64,000 nucleotides of DNA from Aquimarina longa SW024 (GCF_001401755.1 NZ_KQ474100.1:126884-190883), one strand, 5' to 3'. Positions 42,974-52,514 are shown, counted from the first letter of the stretch. The notes: a model not told the origin generated them from the sequence alone. Numbers and translations: made by a program.

Positions 42974-44494
42974 TTGATGCATCAAAAAATACAAAATATA
43001 TTTAGCTTCGATTTACGGCTACTTGGAGTTTTTAGAATACTATTAGGTATTTTAATTATTATTGACATTATAAATCGTTCTCAGGATTTAACTATCTTTT
43101 ATACAGACCAAGGGATATATCCAAGAGCGCTTTTGTTACAGAATGACTGGAATCTCTGGAATTTTTCTATTAACATGATAACAGGTAGTTATGAAGGTCA
43201 AATTATAATTTTTTTAGTTACAATTTTGTGTGCTCTAATGGTAACAATAGGTTTTAGAACAAAATTTTTCTTAATTTCCTTATACTTCTTGATAATATCT
43301 ATTCATGTTCGGAATCCATACATAGTTCACGGAGGTGATTTAGTTATTAAATTACTTGTTTTTTACGCTATATTTTTACCCATTAATGCAAGGTATGCAG
43401 TAGATAAATTTAAAGAATCTTCATTACCTAAATCTAATAAAATAGTCTCTGTAGCAACAGTAATTTATATATTACAAATCGTATATATATATGTATGTTC
43501 AGGAATTCTAAAAACAGGTGTAGAATGGTCAAATGGTACAGCAATATATTACGCTTTAGAGTTAGATATATTTAGCAAACCTCTGGCAGCATATCTTAAA
43601 AATATGCCAGAGCTTATGCAATTTCTAACAAATGTTACAATCTATTTAGAAAAATTTGGTTGTATACTTCTTTTTATTCCAGTTTTTTGGAAATACTTTA
43701 GACTGATAGGAGTGTTTTTATTTGCAATGCTTCATTTTTCTTTCTTTTTATTTATGGCATTAGGAAATTTCCCTTGGGCAGCATTGATCATGTGGATAGT
43801 TGTACTACCTCCATTAGTTCCTGACTTTATTGAAAAACATTGTACTAAATATAAAATATACTCTCATCTTATTTTAATAAGAAATCAAATTAGAAAAACG
43901 ATAGCCTTACCTGTTTTTAATTTAAAAATAACAGAACAAGTTTTTAATACAAAAAGAAATGGTATATCATCATTGTTTTTGATTCTCATAGGAGTAAGTG
44001 TATTTTTATGGAATATGAGTACTATTAATGTAGGATACAATTGCCCTGAATTCTTTAAAAAAGTGATTAGAATAACGGGAACATGGCAAAAATGGAATAT
44101 GTTTGCCGCATCACCAATGAAAATTGACGGTTGGTTTGTAATGGATGCGCAACTTAGAAACGGTAAGCATATTGATATTTTAAATAATAAGGATACTGTT
44201 GTGTATCGTAAACCAAAAAATGTTAATGCGACTTATAAAAATGAACGTTGGCAAAAATATTTGACCACTATTGTAAGGAATCAAAACAATGAAAAATATC
44301 TCCAAACAATGGGAAGGTATTATTGTAATAGTTGGAATATAAAATATATCAATACCCCTAATGAGTTAGAAAGTTTCTCTATTTATTTTATGAAAGAAAT
44401 AACTCAACCACCTAATCATCCTAAACTCAAAGCTAAAAAAACAATATTGTGGAATCACTGGTGTAAAGAAGAATTTAAAACTCGTTTTAAATGA
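42974..44494 (+). CDS. HTTM-domain (VKGC-like) membrane protein
   Basis: A 506-residue protein with about eight to nine membrane helices. The HTTM (horizontally transferred transmembrane) domain is recognised from LLGVFRILLGILIIIDIINR, the FYTDQGIYPRALL loop, IHVRNPYIVHGGDLVIKLL and LLFIPVFW...IGVFLFAMLHFSFFLFM. HTTM proteins are related to vitamin K-dependent gamma-carboxylase, but most bacterial members have no shown carboxylase activity. The C-terminal 150 residues are soluble (WNMFAASPMKIDGWFVMDAQ). Monocistronic. Confidence 0.88.
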   Translation: MMHQKIQNIFSFDLRLLGVFRILLGILIIIDIINRSQDLTIFYTDQGIYPRALLLQNDWNLWNFSINMITGSYEGQIIIFLVTILCALMVTIGFRTKFFLISLYFLIISIHVRNPYIVHGGDLVIKLLVFYAIFLPINARYAVDKFKESSLPKSNKIVSVATVIYILQIVYIYVCSGILKTGVEWSNGTAIYYALELDIFSKPLAAYLKNMPELMQFLTNVTIYLEKFGCILLFIPVFWKYFRLIGVFLFAMLHFSFFLFMALGNFPWAALIMWIVVLPPLVPDFIEKHCTKYKIYSHLILIRNQIRKTIALPVFNLKITEQVFNTKRNGISSLFLILIGVSVFLWNMSTINVGYNCPEFFKKVIRITGTWQKWNMFAASPMKIDGWFVMDAQLRNGKHIDILNNKDTVVYRKPKNVNATYKNERWQKYLTTIVRNQNNEKYLQTMGRYYCNSWNIKYINTPNELESFSIYFMKEITQPPNHPKLKAKKTILWNHWCKEEFKTRFK

Positions 44495-44782
44495 CTTTAT
44501 GAAGGTTGTATTAAATTTTATTTCGATGTAAAAAAATCATATTAATTAGAGTTATCCGACAAAATAGAATTAATACCGAGAATAGTGATTTTTATTCAAA
44601 AAAGACTACCCTCGATACAATTTTTCCTTATTTTATTCTGAATGACCACTCGAATTGATGCTTTTTTAAAGGGTATATCTTATAGCGAACCTAGGCTAAT
44701 AAGGCATTATACTTATTCCTACAGCAATATGAAGAATATCAATTACTTATTTTACAAAGTTAAGTTGTTTGAACAAACTATT

Positions 44783-45442
44783 TTAAATTCTAGAACTTAA
44801 CCATTCTTTAAACTGATAAAAGTTTTGTGGGGCTACACCATGACCTACAGGAAACTCGTTTAAAGAAGTTGTAATTCCAAGTTTTTTTAATGAAACAGGA
44901 GCTTTACGAGCCCAATCTACAGGAATTACTTGATCTACACTACCATGAGAGCAATATATATTAAGACCTGAAAAATCGTTTGTAGTGTACTCATCAGCTA
45001 AGATATCTTCATTAAGATATCCACTTAACGCGATGACATTTTTTATTTTTTGAGGATAAGATAAAGCTACAGCATAGCTTAAAATAGTGCCTTGACTAAA
45101 TCCTAGAAGGGTAACATTATCTGCATCTAGATTATACTCCTGTACTGCTTCATCAATAAAAACAGCAATTTTATCTCTGGATTCTATAGCCTGTTCATCA
45201 TCACTAAACTTACCTTGGGCAGTATCAAAATAAATAGCATACCATGCATTTCCAGAAGGCTGCATAGGGTATGGTGCTCGTACTGATATGATACATAATT
45301 CCTCAGGTAATTCTGGAGCAAAAGAAAAAAGATCATTTTCATCACTACCGTATCCATGAAACAAGAAAATTACTGGAGTTTTTTCTTTTTTTATAGTTGG
45401 TTCTTTAATAATGTGATATAAAGATAATGTCTTGACTTGCAT
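44783..45442 (-). CDS. Phospholipase/carboxylesterase-type alpha/beta hydrolase
   Basis: A 219-residue protein: oxyanion region FLFHGYGSDENDLF, nucleophile in LLGFSQGTILSY, Asp in GSVDQVIPVDWA and His in FPVGHGVAPQNFY. This is the YpfH/acyl-protein thioesterase group (esterase on short acyl chains). Cytosolic, no signal peptide. Last gene of the tight minus-strand operon; starts four bases after the metallopeptidase-like gene ends. Confidence 0.9.
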   Translation of the reverse strand: MQVKTLSLYHIIKEPTIKKEKTPVIFLFHGYGSDENDLFSFAPELPEELCIISVRAPYPMQPSGNAWYAIYFDTAQGKFSDDEQAIESRDKIAVFIDEAVQEYNLDADNVTLLGFSQGTILSYAVALSYPQKIKNVIALSGYLNEDILADEYTTNDFSGLNIYCSHGSVDQVIPVDWARKAPVSLKKLGITTSLNEFPVGHGVAPQNFYQFKEWLSSRI

Positions 45443-45446
45443 AATT

Positions 45447-46259
45447 TTATTTTAATTGTAAATGGATATGATCATCATGTCTAACTGCTTGGCATCCATG
45501 AAATCGTATTTTTGGGTTGTGTATTTTTAACCGGTTTTTAAGATGTGGCTCTATAAAAATCTTACCAATCTGTGGTTGTGCTATAATTGCCAAAAGTAAA
45601 TCTTTTGTAGCTTTTTCAGAAATCTTTAGTGTATTGTTTACTGTCCCTAGAGTTATATATTTTGTGAAATCATAATACCAATACCCTTTTTTTTTACAGA
45701 TTTGTATTTGGTTGTATTCTTGTTTTATAGGAGCTTCAAATACTCCATAACCACTAATTGAAGGTTTCTGATTAGTAATTTTATTAATTGAATCTTTATA
45801 AATAAAAGAGATATCAATTTTTTTTCCATCAGTATGGCTTAAATGTGGAAACAGTGGAAACCCATCTATGAAAGGAAAATTAGCATCCAGATATATTAAT
45901 GAAATATCTCTATTGGATTGCCGAAGTGAATTAGAAATACTCTTTATAACGTTATATAATTCCGGGTTTACGTAATTTCTATTCAATAGTTTTGTAATAA
46001 AACGATGTGATTCTATTTGTTTGGTATCTTTTATCTTTTCTCTACCAAAAATCGGAGCAATATATGGAACTATTAAAAATGTCATCACCAGATACGCTAT
46101 AGTAAATAACATAACTTTTTTTAACCTATACTTTTTGTGTATAGATCTTCTAGTGCTAAATTCTACAAGAATGTATAAAATACCTCCTATTTGAGTTGTA
46201 ATCGTTAATAAAATGAATACTAAAATCTTACAAATTAGTTTACTCATCTTTTTTAACAT
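45447..46259 (-). CDS. Membrane-anchored protein with LAS/MepA-like metallopeptidase motifs
   Basis: A 270-residue protein with two N-terminal transmembrane helices (about 8-33 and 46-70). The rest has FPHLSHTDGKKIDISF (His then Asp at HxxxxxxD spacing) and, at the C terminus, HGCQAVRHDDHIHLQLK, an HxH pair with preceding DD. This is the zinc-site pattern of the LAS group (MepA, VanX, D-Ala-D-Ala peptidases), so it may cleave murein peptides. Overall similarity to a named family is low, so the call is motif-based. Confidence 0.65.
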   Translation of the reverse strand: MLKKMSKLICKILVFILLTITTQIGGILYILVEFSTRRSIHKKYRLKKVMLFTIAYLVMTFLIVPYIAPIFGREKIKDTKQIESHRFITKLLNRNYVNPELYNVIKSISNSLRQSNRDISLIYLDANFPFIDGFPLFPHLSHTDGKKIDISFIYKDSINKITNQKPSISGYGVFEAPIKQEYNQIQICKKKGYWYYDFTKYITLGTVNNTLKISEKATKDLLLAIIAQPQIGKIFIEPHLKNRLKIHNPKIRFHGCQAVRHDDHIHLQLK

Positions 46260-46278
46260 AAACTTAGAATTAAGCTTT

Positions 46279-46608
46279 TTATTTAATAAAATTAAACCAT
46301 TTCTGAAAATGAGATCCGAGAATAGGAATTAACTTTTGTTCTTCTTGTATAGCTTTTAGAAGACCAAAAACCCATAATACAAAAATAAAGATGTAAAAAG
46401 CAGATGAAATGGCCCAAGAATCAAAAATACTGATTAAAGCACCTAAAAGATAAAAACTGATATTAATCCCGAGTGCTTGTCGAATATGAAAATTTGCAAA
46501 TTGATTTTTATCGTCTTGATTCATAAAATAAGCAATGATTGTTCCTATAATAGTTATATAGGCAACTATAGCTGCTGTTTTACCTTGTTTAGCGTAGTTT
46601 GATTGCAT
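46279..46608 (-). CDS. DUF4870-like small membrane protein
   Basis: A 109-residue protein with three or four helices; the centre FANFHIRQALGINISFYLL resembles the conserved QxRxAL-type loop of DUF4870/Tic20-like proteins. Function unknown. It lies 33 bases after the dihydroorotase homologue and 19 bases before the metallopeptidase-like gene. Confidence 0.75.
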   Translation of the reverse strand: MQSNYAKQGKTAAIVAYITIIGTIIAYFMNQDDKNQFANFHIRQALGINISFYLLGALISIFDSWAISSAFYIFIFVLWVFGLLKAIQEEQKLIPILGSHFQKWFNFIK

Positions 46609-46641
46609 CTCTTTTTTAGTAATTTATAAAGTTGTTATTCT

Positions 46642-47895
46642 CTATTTTAGTGTCATTTTACCATTAGCTATAATACCATAAGCCATACCTTTTATTAATT
46701 TTCCTATAAAAGGGCTGTTCTTTGATGTTGATAGGATATGTTCTTCTGTAAAAGTAGTAGTCCCTTTAGGATTAAATAGTGACAAGTCTGCATTACTTCC
46801 TTTGTCAATAGTCATATTTTCTATCCCAAAGATTGATTTTCCCTGAGTAAGCATTGTTATTGTCTTTTCTATACCTAATATCGTATTAAGCGTCCCAAAA
46901 GTACTTTCTAGTCCTATTATACCATATTTTGCATTATCAAATTCTACTCTTTTGTGTTCTATATTAATAGGTCGATGATCACTTGTAACCATATCTATAG
47001 TACCATCTTCAATACCTTTTAATAAAGCGTCTATATCTTTTTGAGTTCGTAAAGGAGGTAGTACTTTATAATTTGTATCGAATGTTATGAGTTCTTTATC
47101 TGTGAGTACTAAGTGATGAGTAGTTGTAGAGCAACTTACATTTAACCCTTTAGCTTTAGCTTCTCGGATTAAATTAACTGATTTTGCTGTCGAGATTGTA
47201 GGGATGTGTAATGTTCCTCCTGTATATTCTAGTAAAAACAAATCACGAGAGATTTGTAATTCTTCTGCCAGAGCTGGGATTCCTTTTAATCCTAATAAGG
47301 TGCTTTGCTCTTCTTCATTAACCATTCCTTTCCCTGCAATAGCATCTTCTTGTGGATATGATAGTACTACTCCATCAAAGTTTTGAGAATAGAGTAATGC
47401 TATTTTTAGTAAATTAGGATTCTGAATTCCTTTTTTATAGTCTCCGAAGGCAATAGCACCAGCTTGTTGCATGTCATATAACTCCGCCATATCTATTCCT
47501 TTGGATTGCATAGTTAATGCTCCAATTGGAAATAGTGATACTGAAGTATTTAGGGATTTTCCTTTAAGAAAAGCAATAGCAGTACTATTATCTGCTACAG
47601 GAAAAGTGTTAGGGTGTAATCCAATGGCTGTAAAACCGCTTTTTGCAGCTACTTGTAATCCGTGATCAATCGTTTCTCGTTCTTCATATCCAGGTTCTCC
47701 AAAACTGATACTGCTATCAAACCATCCTTGTGAAACATGTAGATTATCTAATTTTATTTCTTCTACATCACCAGAGGCTTTGATTATCATTTGTATATCT
47801 GTAATAATTCCGTTTTCAATCAAAATATCAACAGTTTGATTATGAAAAGGTGACTTAGGATCAATTACAGTAGCAGCCTTTAGTAAAAAATTCAT
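46642..47895 (-). CDS. Dihydroorotase homologue lacking the HxH metal motif (probable pseudo-enzyme)
   Basis: A 417-residue amidohydrolase-fold protein of the PyrC/type I dihydroorotase group. Where active enzymes have VDxHVHxRxPG, it has GWFDSSISFGEPGYEER: the two metal His are lost, while PGYEER, THH and TSDHRPI persist. The carboxylated lysine region is also altered (YPQEDAIAGKGM). It is therefore probably structural, like the PyrC' subunit of some aspartate transcarbamoylases. It overlaps the upstream VWA gene by four bases. Confidence 0.85.
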   Translation of the reverse strand: MNFLLKAATVIDPKSPFHNQTVDILIENGIITDIQMIIKASGDVEEIKLDNLHVSQGWFDSSISFGEPGYEERETIDHGLQVAAKSGFTAIGLHPNTFPVADNSTAIAFLKGKSLNTSVSLFPIGALTMQSKGIDMAELYDMQQAGAIAFGDYKKGIQNPNLLKIALLYSQNFDGVVLSYPQEDAIAGKGMVNEEEQSTLLGLKGIPALAEELQISRDLFLLEYTGGTLHIPTISTAKSVNLIREAKAKGLNVSCSTTTHHLVLTDKELITFDTNYKVLPPLRTQKDIDALLKGIEDGTIDMVTSDHRPINIEHKRVEFDNAKYGIIGLESTFGTLNTILGIEKTITMLTQGKSIFGIENMTIDKGSNADLSLFNPKGTTTFTEEHILSTSKNSPFIGKLIKGMAYGIIANGKMTLK

Positions 47896-49817
47896 TTTAG
47901 ATATTTTAATAGTAATATTTCAATTAATAAGAACAGTAGCGCAAAAATAATAAACCATTTCCAAAGTTCATTAACACTAGTCTCATCTTTTATTTGATCA
48001 ATAAGCTCTGTTACGGATGTGCTTACCTGATAATTTTCTGTAGTGCGTAAGTTATAATACTGTAAATTACTCTCATCACTATCATAATTATAACTTACAT
48101 GTTGGATATTTGTATTCTTATCCTGTACACTATAAATTCCTGCTTGCGTAGGAACTTCATCTGTAGTAACTCGTATTTTTGTAGAAAAACTTTGCTGTAA
48201 TGGGATAATTTTTTCCTGATCAGAAACTAGAGATACTATTCCATCTTGTCCAAGAGATACAGGCACATCATAAGTATTCGTTTGCCCTATAGTATATGAT
48301 ATATCGGTAACTTGTAAGCTTTGTTTTCCAATATTATATAATGTAGGAACAATTAAAGGAGAATTCTGAAAATTAGAATTGTCTTTATTTATAGCCGCAG
48401 TAAAAACATACAGAGAATTAGTCTTGTATAAAAAAGAGCTATTGTCTTCAAAAGATAATATGGTATTACTAGCATTGGTTTGATAATAACTATTAACTTT
48501 TGGGTATTGAAAATTTGTAATTTTTTTATCAAATACACCTCGATATAATGGGTGGGAAAGATGTATTGAAGTGATTTTTTTTTCTTGCACTTTTTCTGCA
48601 ATTAATCCTGAAGTTATTCCTCCATTAATAAATTGTTGGTATGAGACTAAATCTCCATTAATAGCAGGGATAAAACAAATACTCCCCCCATTATCAGAAA
48701 AAGATTTAAGAGCATTAATAAGTGATAAAGGGATTTGTTTTAGTTCGTTAATTACGATTAAATTAGCATTGCTAATACTATTGTAGTTAAGTTCTTCTAT
48801 AGAACTGCTTAGTAAAGTAAATTCATCTAGAGTGAAAATCTTTTTTAAAAAATTATCATTGGCTTCATTGATTGCTACTACTTTTATTTTTTCGGGGGCA
48901 TTTATTGTAAAATACCTTGTGTTATCAAATGTAATTGCAGGATCTTCTAAAGTAACTTTTCCATTGATTTTGGTATCTTTATCTAAACGAAACTTAATTT
49001 TAGAAGAACCATTTTTAGGAATAGAAGTAGTTGTTTTGGCAATTAGTTTATCATTATTATAGAGTGCAATTGATGTGTTTTCTGTAGCGATATCGATACT
49101 GCTAACAATTACATGAAGCATTAAGTCATTATTTATATCATGTTCTAAAGATAAACTGTCTATCGCAATATTTTTTTTAGTGACAGGTTGCAATTGCACG
49201 AGATGTATTTTTGTTTTGGGATCTTCGGGTAAAATAAACGTATTTTCTTTTTGCTGAAAATCAGAAACCATAATAATTCGTTTAATAGCCTCAGGGGATG
49301 ATCCTAATAATTTCTTAGCCTTAAGATAAGCCGCATGATATGATAATTGATTTGATGAATACTCTATTTGTAGTAGATCATTTTTAAGGTCTTTTTTTGA
49401 AGCCTCAATAAATGTCTGTGTATTGGTGAAAAGAGAGATAGCCTCATCTTTAGGAAGATCACTAAGAATTTCTTGTACAGCTCTTTTTAAAAGAGGTCCT
49501 TTAGATCCTTTAGCTTGCATACTAAAGGAATTATCAAGATATATTACTGTTTTATTTTTTTTACCAACAATTTCTTCTAATGCCAAAAATGGTTGAGCAA
49601 ATGCTATAATAATAGCTGCTAGAGCTAATAAACGAAATAAAAGTGTAAGCCATTTTTTAATTTGTGAACTTTTACGAGTCTGTAAAGTAACCGCTTTAAG
49701 AAATTCAACATTTGTGAAATTAATTTTTTGGAAACGCCTTAGCTGAAATAAATGAACTAGTATAGGAATAATTAACGCAAAAAGAGCATAAAGAAATTCT
49801 GGATGTTTAAACTGCAT
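47892..49817 (-). CDS. BatA-like membrane protein with aerotolerance N-terminal and VWA-like domain
   Basis: A 641-residue protein. The N terminus (FKHPEFLYALFALIIPILVH, LFQLRRFQKINFTNVEFLK) is the Bat aerotolerance-regulator N-terminal domain with two helices, followed by a VWA-like region (VIYLDNSFSMQAKGSKG, a near-MIDAS DxSxS) and long beta-rich extracytoplasmic part, ending with a helix at 615-640. Such proteins are common in Bacteroidota; their function is not well established. First gene of a five-gene operon. Confidence 0.85.
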   Translation of the reverse strand: MQFKHPEFLYALFALIIPILVHLFQLRRFQKINFTNVEFLKAVTLQTRKSSQIKKWLTLLFRLLALAAIIIAFAQPFLALEEIVGKKNKTVIYLDNSFSMQAKGSKGPLLKRAVQEILSDLPKDEAISLFTNTQTFIEASKKDLKNDLLQIEYSSNQLSYHAAYLKAKKLLGSSPEAIKRIIMVSDFQQKENTFILPEDPKTKIHLVQLQPVTKKNIAIDSLSLEHDINNDLMLHVIVSSIDIATENTSIALYNNDKLIAKTTTSIPKNGSSKIKFRLDKDTKINGKVTLEDPAITFDNTRYFTINAPEKIKVVAINEANDNFLKKIFTLDEFTLLSSSIEELNYNSISNANLIVINELKQIPLSLINALKSFSDNGGSICFIPAINGDLVSYQQFINGGITSGLIAEKVQEKKITSIHLSHPLYRGVFDKKITNFQYPKVNSYYQTNASNTILSFEDNSSFLYKTNSLYVFTAAINKDNSNFQNSPLIVPTLYNIGKQSLQVTDISYTIGQTNTYDVPVSLGQDGIVSLVSDQEKIIPLQQSFSTKIRVTTDEVPTQAGIYSVQDKNTNIQHVSYNYDSDESNLQYYNLRTTENYQVSTSVTELIDQIKDETSVNELWKWFIIFALLFLLIEILLLKYLK

Positions 49818-50254
49818 TCCTTAGTAATATTATTCTTCAAATATACTATAAGATTTGAGAATAAAGATTTATGAAAAGGTATTTTTTATCTGTAATAAAT
49901 GCATCTGATCTAATTCAGTGATTGATCCTGATTCAAAAATCAATCTTGTTCTAAAATATGAGCTAAGATTACTAATAAAAGGCTACTCTAAATGTTTTTA
50001 AAAGACCTCTATAAAATATTAGTTTAGCTACAGTTTCTTAAACAAGTATTCCTAACTGTCAACCATTGACTGTTTGATTTTTCATACCACATACAATTAA
50101 ACTAGTCAATCCCAAATTGGTTTTGATAATTTGTAGATTCTGATGCTATTACTTGTTATTATTCTGTTTTTGTTAAAATTTTCCCTAATGTAGAAAGTTT
50201 TTTTTATGAGAATATATTTTTATTAACTAGTATTTTAAAATTAAGTAAACTACC

Positions 50255-50318
50255 TCGGGGCAAGCTCATAAGGCATTCGTTTGAAAAACATTTTTGGTAT
50301 CGAGGCAAGCCTACGTGG
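50255..50318. repeat. Two 19-nt imperfect direct repeats (GGCAAGC element)
   Basis: TCGGGGCAAGCTCATAAGG (50255-50273) and TCGAGGCAAGCCTACGTGG (50300-50318) are GC-rich against the local background and start 45 bases apart. Their sequence resembles the short repeats scattered between genes in some flavobacteria, from memory only. Confidence 0.4.
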
Positions 50319-50608
50319 ATTTTATAAAATACGCAGCAGCATAATAGATAAACAAAATATCCGTATAAAGTTTGTTTTAATCATAGAATACGGAGTATTA
50401 AAATCTCACTTAGGGAGTAAAAACTTAGTGGGCTCGTTTTTCTCACTAGAATAAATTTCAGAATTTTGCCCAACGACAGTATAGAAGGAACAGGATAAAA
50501 TGATATTTGCTCCTAGAAATGATAAAAATCTATATAGAAATCTTACAAAACGCTTTAAAATTATTGGATAACGTTATACGAGGCAAAGAGTATCATTAAA
50601 ATAAGGTG

Positions 50609-50616
50609 TACCTTTG
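50609..50616 (+). promoter_or_regulatory. -7 promoter box of the DEAD-box gene
   Basis: TACCTTTG agrees fully with TAnnTTTG; start of transcription a few bases downstream would give a leader of about 50 bases consisting mostly of the hairpin at 50641-50674. Confidence 0.5.
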
Positions 50617-50640
50617 TCAAGATATTCAGAAATGGCATTT

Positions 50641-50674
50641 CATATAAATTGTTATTTCTTAAACAATTTATATG
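50641..50674 (+). promoter_or_regulatory. Perfect hairpin that includes the start codon of the DEAD-box gene
   Basis: CATATAAATTGTT (50641-50653) and AACAATTTATATG (50662-50674) are perfect 13-base arms with an eight-base loop. The ATG is the end of the right arm, so initiation would require opening the stem. All-AU pairs but two make it melt easily, so it could act as a temperature- or helicase-sensitive switch. Confidence 0.55.
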
Positions 50675-51905
50675 TCATTTAACACATTAGGATTATCCGA
50701 TGCATTATTACGTGCAATCGATCAGAAAGGCTATACAGTACCTTCACCAATTCAACAAAAAGCGATTCCGCCAATTATAGAAGGCAAAGGTTTTAGCATC
50801 AGCACAGACAGGAACAGGAAAAACAGCAGGATTTACCTTACCACTATTACAACTCTTATCTCAGGGTCAGAAATTAAGAAGAAGACCTGTGCGAGCTTTA
50901 GTATTAACTCCCACACGAGAACTGGCAGCTCAGGTATTGGATAATGTGAAAGCATATAGTGAGTTTTTAGACCTTCGGTCAATGGTAATATTTGGAGGAG
51001 TGAATGCAAATCCTCAGATCAGAGCATTAAGAAATGGAGTAGATATATTAGTTGCCACTCCAGGTCGTTTATTAGATCTGCATAATCAAAAAGCACTTTC
51101 TTTATCCACTATTGAAATTTTAGTTTTGGATGAAGCAGATCGTATGCTTGATATGGGATTTCAAAGAGATATCAATAAGATTCTAAATTTGCTACCAGCT
51201 AAAAGACAAAATTTATTATTTTCGGCTACATTTTCTAAAGAAATTAAGAAGTTAGCAAATGATATTTTGGATCATCCTGTTTGGGTTGAGGCTACACCAG
51301 AGAATACTACCGCAGAAAAAATTAAGCAAAAATTATATCGAGTTGATCAGAAAAGAAAAACAGAATTGATCATTAAACTTATTTCAGAAGGAAATTGGAA
51401 ACAAGTATTAGTTTTTACTAGAACAAAACATGGAGCTAATCGATTGAGTGAGAAAATGATGAAAAATGATATTACTGCTGCAGCTATACATGGTAATAAA
51501 AGTCAGGGAGCCAGAACAAAAGCTCTAAGTGGGTTTAAAAAAGGAACAATACGGGTATTAGTAGCAACAGACATAGCAGCACGTGGGTTAGACATTCCTT
51601 TATTGCCACATGTCATAAATTTTGAATTACCCAATATATCTGAGGATTATGTGCATAGGATTGGTCGTACAGGTAGGGCAGGAGCAAGTGGAGAAGCAAT
51701 TTCTTTGGTCAGTATGGATGAAATAGCTTATGTTAGAGGAATAGAAAAGTTATTGGGAGAAAAATTACAAAGTGAAATAATAGAAGGTTTTGAACCAACT
51801 ACTAATTCTGAAAACATAGGATCAAAACCTAAAAATAACACTAAGAATTATAGAAAACCAAAGCCTAAAAACACTAAGAATTATAACAGAAGAACAAGGA
51901 GATAA
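50672..51905 (+). pseudogene. DEAD-box RNA helicase (RhlE type) disrupted by a 2-nt deletion
   Basis: The first frame gives MSFNTLGLSDALLRAIDQKG, the Q motif and up to IPPIIEGK, then shifts at about 50789. In frame +1 the sequence continues [15 protein letters not shown] (motif I) and on through [23 protein letters not shown], and RGLDIP / [10 protein letters not shown] to a basic tail ending at 51905. Restoring two bases (GAT for G in aaa-g-gtt) rebuilds one complete helicase of about 411 residues. The internal ATG at 50889 would make a protein without motif I. Cause may be a recent mutation or a sequencing error, as no other damage is seen. Confidence 0.85.
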
Positions 51906-51907
51906 CT

Positions 51908-51951
51908 AAAAAAACAAAAAGCGGAGTTTTACTTCCGCTTTTTGTTTTTTT
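51908..51951. terminator. Bidirectional terminator after the DEAD-box gene
   Basis: An A-run, CAAAAAGCGGA, loop, TCCGCTTTTTG and a T-run form a strong stem between convergent genes. Confidence 0.9.
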
Positions 51952-51968
51952 ATATGTTATTCTTAATA

Positions 51969-52514
51969 CTAGAATATATAATATCCTACAGAAACCTGAA
52001 ATGCAGAGTTTTTAGCTTTTACTTTGTCTATTACATCTGTAAAACCGAAGTTATATCGTAACTGACCGAAAAAACCACCAAATTCTACTCCAGCTCCTAC
52101 AGCTCCACTAAGGTCAAAGTTTTTAGCTTTAGCATCTGCATTTACACTTTTAAATGCTTTTTCAATATCATCTTGTACAACAAAACCAAATTGAGGTCCT
52201 GCTTCTACACTAAAAAACTTTGCGAATTTAAGTTTTGCAAGAATAGGAATATTTATATAATCAACATCAATATCTTTAAGCCCTTGTGCAGAATATAAAA
52301 CCTCTGGTTGAAGCGCGATAGTTTCTGCTAAACTTACTTGAAGTACAGCACCAATATGGTACCCTGTTCTTCCGTCTGTATTTTTGCTTTTAACATCGTC
52401 CCCACTTAATTCTGAAAAATTTAGACCTCCTTTAACACCAAATTTGATGTCTTGTGCATTTGAATAAAAAGAAAAACTGATTACGGTAATTGCTAATAAA
52501 AATAGCTTTTTCAT
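51969..52514 (-). CDS. PorT-family outer-membrane beta-barrel protein
   Basis: A 181-residue protein with signal peptide (KKLFLLAITVISFSFYSNAQ) and an eight-strand barrel pattern: FGVKGGLNFSELSGDD, GYHIGAVLQVSLAETIALQP, EVLYSAQGL, FFSVEAGPQFGFVV, and final FQVSVGYYIF with terminal Phe. It is the common PF13568-type barrel of Bacteroidota; function unknown. Confidence 0.9.
   Translation of the reverse strand: MKKLFLLAITVISFSFYSNAQDIKFGVKGGLNFSELSGDDVKSKNTDGRTGYHIGAVLQVSLAETIALQPEVLYSAQGLKDIDVDYINIPILAKLKFAKFFSVEAGPQFGFVVQDDIEKAFKSVNADAKAKNFDLSGAVGAGVEFGGFFGQLRYNFGFTDVIDKVKAKNSAFQVSVGYYIF

Larger units (their letters stand above)
49818..50671. other. 854-nt intergenic region upstream of the DEAD-box gene
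   Basis: No protein gene is seen. It contains two imperfect 19-base direct copies (50255-50273 and 50300-50318, TCGRGGCAAGC core), a pair TCCGTAT/ATACGGA (50360-50366, 50388-50394), a TACCTTTG -7 box at 50609-50616 and the start-codon hairpin at 50641-50674. The repeat pair may be a relic of a dispersed intergenic element. Confidence 0.4.

Noticed and set aside
46642..47895. Calling the gene an active pyrC.
   Set aside because: The HxH metal-binding motif and part of the lysine region are replaced, so an enzyme call is not supported.
50889..51905. A stand-alone shorter helicase starting at the internal ATG.
   Set aside because: It would lack the Q motif and motif I; the intact downstream frame is better explained by the upstream frameshift.
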